NCBI GenBank assembly: GCA_017420825.1
Contig: JAFQNU010000153.1
Span: forward strand, 1-10,700
DNA from: Clostridia bacterium
GTDB taxonomy: Bacteria > Bacillota > Clostridia > UBA1381
Length of the DNA stretch: 10,700 nt
Reading direction: 5' to 3'
Part shown: positions 7,516 through 10,700 of the stretch, piece after piece
Layout: the number at the start of each line of letters is the position of its first letter
Numbering within the stretch: position 1 is the stretch's first letter
Notes under the pieces: generated by a model
Told to the model about the DNA's origin: nothing
Database searches by the model: none
The model's input: only the letters and a program-made list of their open reading frames with translations
Made by a program: the position numbers and the translations under genes

Positions 7516-9780
7516 AACAGACAACTCCTTTTTTATGGGTTTAAAATAATTTAATCTCAGAGCGTTTGTGACAACAAATAATGAGCTTATACTCATTGCA
7601 GCCGCTCCGAACATTGGGTTTAACTTCAATCCGAACATCGGATAATAAAGACCTGCTGCAAGAGGAATACCTATTACATTATAAAAAAATGCCCAAAACA
7701 AATTTTGTTTTATATTTTTAAGTGTTGCTTTACTTAGATTTATCGCATTCACAACATCACGAGGGTCACTTTTCATCAACACAACATCTGCAGCATCTAT
7801 TGCTATCTCAGTACCTGCTCCTATTGCTATTCCTACATCTGCACGCATCAGAGCAGGTGCGTCATTTATTCCGTCACCAACCATTATAACAAATTCACCG
7901 CTTGAGCGCAGTTTCTTTATATGGTTATCCTTATCATCAGGTAAGACCTCAGATATAACACTGTCTATTCCGGCTTGTTCCTTAATATATTCAGCAGCAT
8001 TTTTATTATCACCTGTCAATAATATGGTTTTTAATCCAAGTTTTTTAAGTTCCTTAATTGTTGATTTGGAGTTTTCTTTTAAAGAATCACTAAGTGCTAT
8101 AATTGCATAAGGTTTATTATTTGCTGCAAGAAATAATACCGTTTTTCCGTTTTTATAATAATCATTTAAGTTTTCAATATAATTACTAAAATCAATATCG
8201 TATTTAATCATCATCTTCTCGTTGCCAACCAGTATTTGAATGGAGTTAACACTACACAGTATTCCCATGCCATCAAGCTCTTTGTATTCCTGTGCATTAA
8301 AATTGTCATACTGTTCGTACTTCTTATATATAGCCTCGCCCAGCGGGTGAGATGATTTTTTTTCACATGCACACAGATACGCATAAGCTGTTTCTTCATC
8401 GGCTCCATCACAAATCAAAAAATCTGAAACGGAAGGCTTTCCTTCAGTGATAGTTCCTGTTTTATCCATAACAACTGTACTTGCCTTACACATATTCTCG
8501 AGTGCTTCAGGAGTTTTAAATAATATACCAAGTCCGGCTCCTTTTCCTGTACCAACCATAATAGCAGTAGGAGTTGCAAGTCCCAGCGCGCATGGACAGG
8601 ATATTACAAGTACGCATATTGCACAAGATAAAGAAAACGTAAAATCTGCACCTGTAATAAGCCATAGTATAATGGTTAAAATTGAAATAAATATTACAAT
8701 TGGTACAAATACCGAACTGATTTTGTCAGCAAGACGTGATATAGGTGCTTTTTTGGATGCTGCCTCCTCAACCAAATTAATAATTTTAGAAAGTGTAGTA
8801 TCCTCTCCCACATACTCTGCCCTGAAGGTAATATATCCTGATTTACAGATTGTTGCCGTTGTTACATGGTCATCAATACTCTTTTCCTTTGGCATACTCT
8901 CTCCGGTTATTGCCGATTCATCAATCGTACAATTACCACTTATTATGATGCCGTCGGCAGGAATGCTTTCTCCTGATTTTATTATTATAATATCTCCTTT
9001 TGCAAGCTCTGTAGTTTTAACTATTTCTTCAGAATTGTTTCTTATAACTCTTGCGGTATCTGGAGCAAGTTTTATCAGTTTCTCAATGGCGGTAGTAGTC
9101 TTTTTCTTTGAATGTTTTTCGAGATATTTACCTATTGATATCAGTGTCAATATCATTGCTGATGATTCAAAATACAACTCGTGAGAATAGCTCTGAATTA
9201 TATCTGTATTGTCAGTGTAATATCCGTAGCTTATCATATACATTGCAAAAATTCCGTATATAACACCCGATGCGGAACCAAGTGCAATAAGTGAATCCAT
9301 ATTCGGAGAACGATTAAAAAGCATTTTAAATCCGGTTATATAATATTCCCTGTAAATATATATAACAGGTATGGTCAGTAAAAACTGAGTAAATGCAAAT
9401 GCAAACGGACTATGCTCCAAAAAATCGGGTAATTTTAATCCCATCATATGCCCCATAGAAACATACATCAGTATAAGCAATAATATAAACGATAAAATTA
9501 TCTTACCAAGACTATCTGTACTTCTCTTTTGAACATTTAAACAATGTTCTTTTTTTGTAGTTTGTCTGTTATTGGTTAATTCAGCACCGTAACCTGCTTC
9601 CTCAACCACTCTTATTATGTCCTGAATACTCAAAATATTATCGTCAAATTCTACCATCATTGAATTTGTTAATAAGTTTACACTTACATCATTAACTCCT
9701 TTTAGATTAAATACTGCATTCTCTACATGAGCACTGCAGGCAGAACAGCTCATTCCGGTAATGTTAAATTTTGTTTTCAA
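7309..9780 (-). CDS. copA: Cu(I)-exporting P1B-type ATPase CopA fused to a C-terminal CopZ-like domain
   Basis: This 823-residue copper pump couples ATP hydrolysis to Cu(I) export across the cytoplasmic membrane. An N-terminal heavy-metal-associated domain has GMSCSAC (Cys12, Cys15). Eight membrane helices are expected (the first near 93-113). The actuator loop has TGES at 292-295. The metal site in helix 6 is CPC (395-397), with Tyr700-Asn701 in helix 7 and Met729/Ser733 in helix 8, the Cu(I) signature. The phosphorylated Asp439 is in DKTGT, His478-Pro479 form the HP motif, and GDGIND is at 635-640. After the normal ATPase end (NALRL, about residue 743) the frame continues through a short linker into a second HMA domain (756-823; Cys767, Cys770). 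The TTG start is backed by AAGAGTGAT at 9784-9792; no better in-frame start exists. No copper regulator gene is adjacent. Confidence 0.95.
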   Translation of the reverse strand: MKTKFNITGMSCSACSAHVENAVFNLKGVNDVSVNLLTNSMMVEFDDNILSIQDIIRVVEEAGYGAELTNNRQTTKKEHCLNVQKRSTDSLGKIILSFILLLILMYVSMGHMMGLKLPDFLEHSPFAFAFTQFLLTIPVIYIYREYYITGFKMLFNRSPNMDSLIALGSASGVIYGIFAMYMISYGYYTDNTDIIQSYSHELYFESSAMILTLISIGKYLEKHSKKKTTTAIEKLIKLAPDTARVIRNNSEEIVKTTELAKGDIIIIKSGESIPADGIIISGNCTIDESAITGESMPKEKSIDDHVTTATICKSGYITFRAEYVGEDTTLSKIINLVEEAASKKAPISRLADKISSVFVPIVIFISILTIILWLITGADFTFSLSCAICVLVISCPCALGLATPTAIMVGTGKGAGLGILFKTPEALENMCKASTVVMDKTGTITEGKPSVSDFLICDGADEETAYAYLCACEKKSSHPLGEAIYKKYEQYDNFNAQEYKELDGMGILCSVNSIQILVGNEKMMIKYDIDFSNYIENLNDYYKNGKTVLFLAANNKPYAIIALSDSLKENSKSTIKELKKLGLKTILLTGDNKNAAEYIKEQAGIDSVISEVLPDDKDNHIKKLRSSGEFVIMVGDGINDAPALMRADVGIAIGAGTEIAIDAADVVLMKSDPRDVVNAINLSKATLKNIKQNLFWAFFYNVIGIPLAAGLYYPMFGLKLNPMFGAAAMSISSLFVVTNALRLNYFKPIKKELSVMKKTIKIDGMMCNHCTSRVEGILNEIEGVYATVSLEDKQAEISLSRDISDNELKKIIEQAGYKVISIS
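7525..7534 (-). promoter_or_regulatory. Internal Shine-Dalgarno sequence before the CopZ-like segment
   Basis: Read on the - strand, AAAAAAGGAG is followed by a 9-nt spacer and then ATG. In the copA frame these bases only encode the linker residues around Ile-Lys-Lys-Glu, which join the ATPase to the second metal-binding domain. Such a motif is expected before a separate gene. Confidence 0.6.
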
Positions 9781-9783
9781 ATA

Positions 9784-9792
9784 ATCACTCTT
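9784..9792 (-). promoter_or_regulatory. Ribosome binding site for the copA TTG start
   Basis: On the - strand AAGAGTGAT lies just before the TTG at 9780-9778, with the GAG core 7 nt upstream. It is a weaker match to the 16S rRNA tail than the internal site before the CopZ segment. I see no convincing sigma-A promoter for copA in the 93-nt divergent gap. Confidence 0.5.
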
Positions 9793-9802
9793 TTCTTTTT
9801 TA

Positions 9803-9831
9803 TTGACTTTATCATAAAAATATTGTAAAAT
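9803..9831 (+). promoter_or_regulatory. Probable promoter of the exonuclease gene
   Basis: TTGACT (9803-9808) and TAAAAT (9826-9831) are 17 nt apart. An overlapping perfect TATAAT (9831-9836) is present but sits 22 nt from this -35 and has no good -35 of its own. The divergent copA promoter must lie in the same 93 nt, so the two units may influence each other. Confidence 0.45.
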
Positions 9832-9873
9832 ATAATTTAGTGCAAAATTAAAAATGATGTAGGAGGTGTAAGT

Positions 9874-10503
9874 ATGAATTTTGTTGCAATTGATTTTGAA
9901 ACGGCAACGTCAGGAGCAGGGAGTATATGTAGTATGGGTATATGCTGTGTAACAAATAATAAAGTGACATCCACAAAAGAAATACTTATTAAACCTGAAC
10001 CATTTGAGTTTAATGAATATAACATAAAAATTCATAATATCACACCTGAAATGGTTATAAATCAACCTACTTTTGATAAATACTGGAAAGAGATTTTTCC
10101 GTACCTGAATAACAGGATTATTGTAGCACACAATGCGAGCTTTGATATAAATGCACTTTTAAACACACTTACATTATACAATATAGAATTTCCTACCTTT
10201 AATTATTTATGTACAGTTAAGCTTTCACAAAAGGCATATCCAGAGCTTGAGAGTCATAAGCTTAATAATCTTGCAGAAGCTCTCAATATTGATTTTTCTC
10301 ATCACAGAGCTGGTGATGATGCATATGCATGTGCAAAGGTATTAATTAAAATTCTTGAAGATTTCAGCTTGAATACTCTTGATGAGCTTGAAAGAATGTT
10401 TGAAATAGGCATAGGAAATATTTATCCGGGTTGTCATATTCCATGTACTAAAAAAAAGAAAAAAGCGAAATCAACAAATCAATCTAATTATAGCATTATT
10501 TGA
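9874..10503 (+). CDS. Stand-alone DEDDh-family 3'-5' exonuclease (DnaQ/epsilon-like)
   Basis: This 209-residue protein has the three exonuclease motifs of the DEDDh family. DFE is at 7-9 (Asp7 and Glu9), AHNASFD at 85-91 (Asp91) and HRAGDD at 144-149 (His144, Asp149), which bind two metal ions for 3'-5' DNA or RNA hydrolysis. KIHNITPEMV at 52-61 is the usual linker after motif I. There is no polymerase, helicase or UvrC-like domain, so it is a free-standing proofreading or repair/turnover nuclease whose exact target cannot be told. The C-terminus ends in GCHIPC (186-191) and a lysine-rich tail, an unusual short extension that may bind nucleic acid or metal. A perfect AGGAGGTG at 9861-9868 precedes the ATG. 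The gene is divergent from copA and probably monocistronic. Confidence 0.88.
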   Translation: MNFVAIDFETATSGAGSICSMGICCVTNNKVTSTKEILIKPEPFEFNEYNIKIHNITPEMVINQPTFDKYWKEIFPYLNNRIIVAHNASFDINALLNTLTLYNIEFPTFNYLCTVKLSQKAYPELESHKLNNLAEALNIDFSHHRAGDDAYACAKVLIKILEDFSLNTLDELERMFEIGIGNIYPGCHIPCTKKKKKAKSTNQSNYSII

Positions 10504-10512
10504 TTGATTTGT
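10474..10512 (+). terminator. 11-bp inverted repeat spanning the exonuclease stop codon, possible weak terminator
   Basis: ACAAATCAATC (10474-10484) and GATTGATTTGT (10502-10512) are perfect inverse complements, and an inner TAAT/ATTA pair shortens the loop. No T run follows on the + strand; AAAGATAAAA comes instead. It is therefore not a canonical intrinsic terminator. It could be an mRNA 3'-end structure or a protein binding site. Confidence 0.35.
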
Positions 10513-10538
10513 AAAGATAAAATAATTGATTTAATAAC

Positions 10539-10567
10539 TTGATATAACAGATTTTTTATGTTATAAT
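10539..10567 (+). promoter_or_regulatory. Strong sigma-A-type promoter with extended -10
   Basis: TTGATA (10539-10544), a 17-nt spacer and TATAAT (10562-10567) are present, and TGT directly before the hexamer gives the extended -10 form TGnTATAAT. Transcription should start near 10573-10575, about 28 nt before the ATG of the last gene. Confidence 0.75.
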
Positions 10568-10601
10568 AATGTGATAACAAGCTATTAGGCAGGTGATTAT
10601 C

Positions 10602-10700
10602 ATGAAGATAGAAGAGAATGAAATAAAAAGAATATGTTCTCCTGTAATATACAAACGCGGAGTTGATTACTATAAAGAGGGACGAGTGCATATAAAGCTC
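10602..10700 (+). CDS. 5' end of a gene, probably SNF2-helicase-associated/SWIM-type protein
   Basis: An ATG at 10602 follows AGGTGAT (10591-10597) at good spacing, and the frame stays open for 33 codons to the end of the window. The peptide contains CSPVIYKRGVDYYKEGRV. This closely resembles, from memory, the N-terminus of large Firmicute SNF2/DEAD-type helicases that carry an N-terminal SWIM zinc finger, where a region of the form SP.v..RG..YY..GRV comes before the zinc-binding cysteines. The zinc finger and ATPase motifs would lie right of the window, so the identity rests on this short segment only. A smaller SWIM-domain protein without helicase is the main alternative. Its own extended -10 promoter separates it from the exonuclease gene. 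Confidence 0.55.
   Translation, partial: MKIEENEIKRICSPVIYKRGVDYYKEGRVHIKL

Noticed and set aside
8447..9184. 245-codon open frame on the + strand inside copA
   Set aside because: It lies entirely antisense to the conserved copA core, has no ribosome binding site and no recognisable domain; its peptide mirrors membrane and actuator codons of CopA.
10488..10691. 67-codon frame on the - strand at the right end
   Set aside because: It runs antisense across a strong + strand promoter, ribosome binding site and gene start; its composition is low-complexity A/T-derived.

Overview
This window is an A+T-rich stretch of chromosome from a low-GC Firmicute, most likely a member of the Clostridia. The gene content and order are typical of that group: a YugP-type zinc peptidase, rsmB, rlmN, a PPM phosphatase and a PASTA kinase. 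The genes are tightly packed, with strong GGAGG-type ribosome binding sites and some TTG starts. I see no mobile element, tRNA, rRNA or CRISPR array. The species cannot be named from the sequence alone.

Left part (1-5504, all + strand) is one housekeeping operon. It holds the 3' part of a membrane zinc metallopeptidase, then rsmB (16S rRNA m5C methyltransferase), rlmN (23S rRNA/tRNA m2A methyltransferase), a PP2C-type Ser/Thr phosphatase and its partner PASTA-domain Ser/Thr kinase. Junctions are tight: a 16-nt gap, TAATG overlap, 26-nt gap and ATGA overlap. A clear intrinsic terminator closes the operon directly after the kinase. The rsgA and rpe genes that often follow prkC in Firmicutes are not there.

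Middle part (5577-7306, + strand) is a separate two-gene unit with a good sigma-A-type promoter. It encodes a purine-type phosphoribosyltransferase (TTG start) and a cytoplasmic two-domain SGNH/GDSL hydrolase. It ends in a strong hairpin terminator that lies between convergent genes. The joint role of these two proteins is unknown to me.

Right part: a copper-exporting P1B ATPase (CopA, - strand, TTG start) is divergent from a stand-alone DEDDh 3'-5' exonuclease (+ strand). At the right edge, after a near-consensus extended -10 promoter, starts a gene whose first 33 codons resemble the N-terminus of SNF2-helicase-associated/SWIM-type proteins.

The most interesting observation is in copA. Its reading frame runs straight into a complete 68-residue CopZ-like copper chaperone. 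The codon that starts this chaperone is an ATG preceded at ideal distance by a strong internal Shine-Dalgarno sequence. The locus therefore looks like a copA-copZ gene pair fused by loss of a stop codon, and it may still make both the fused pump and a free chaperone from one message.
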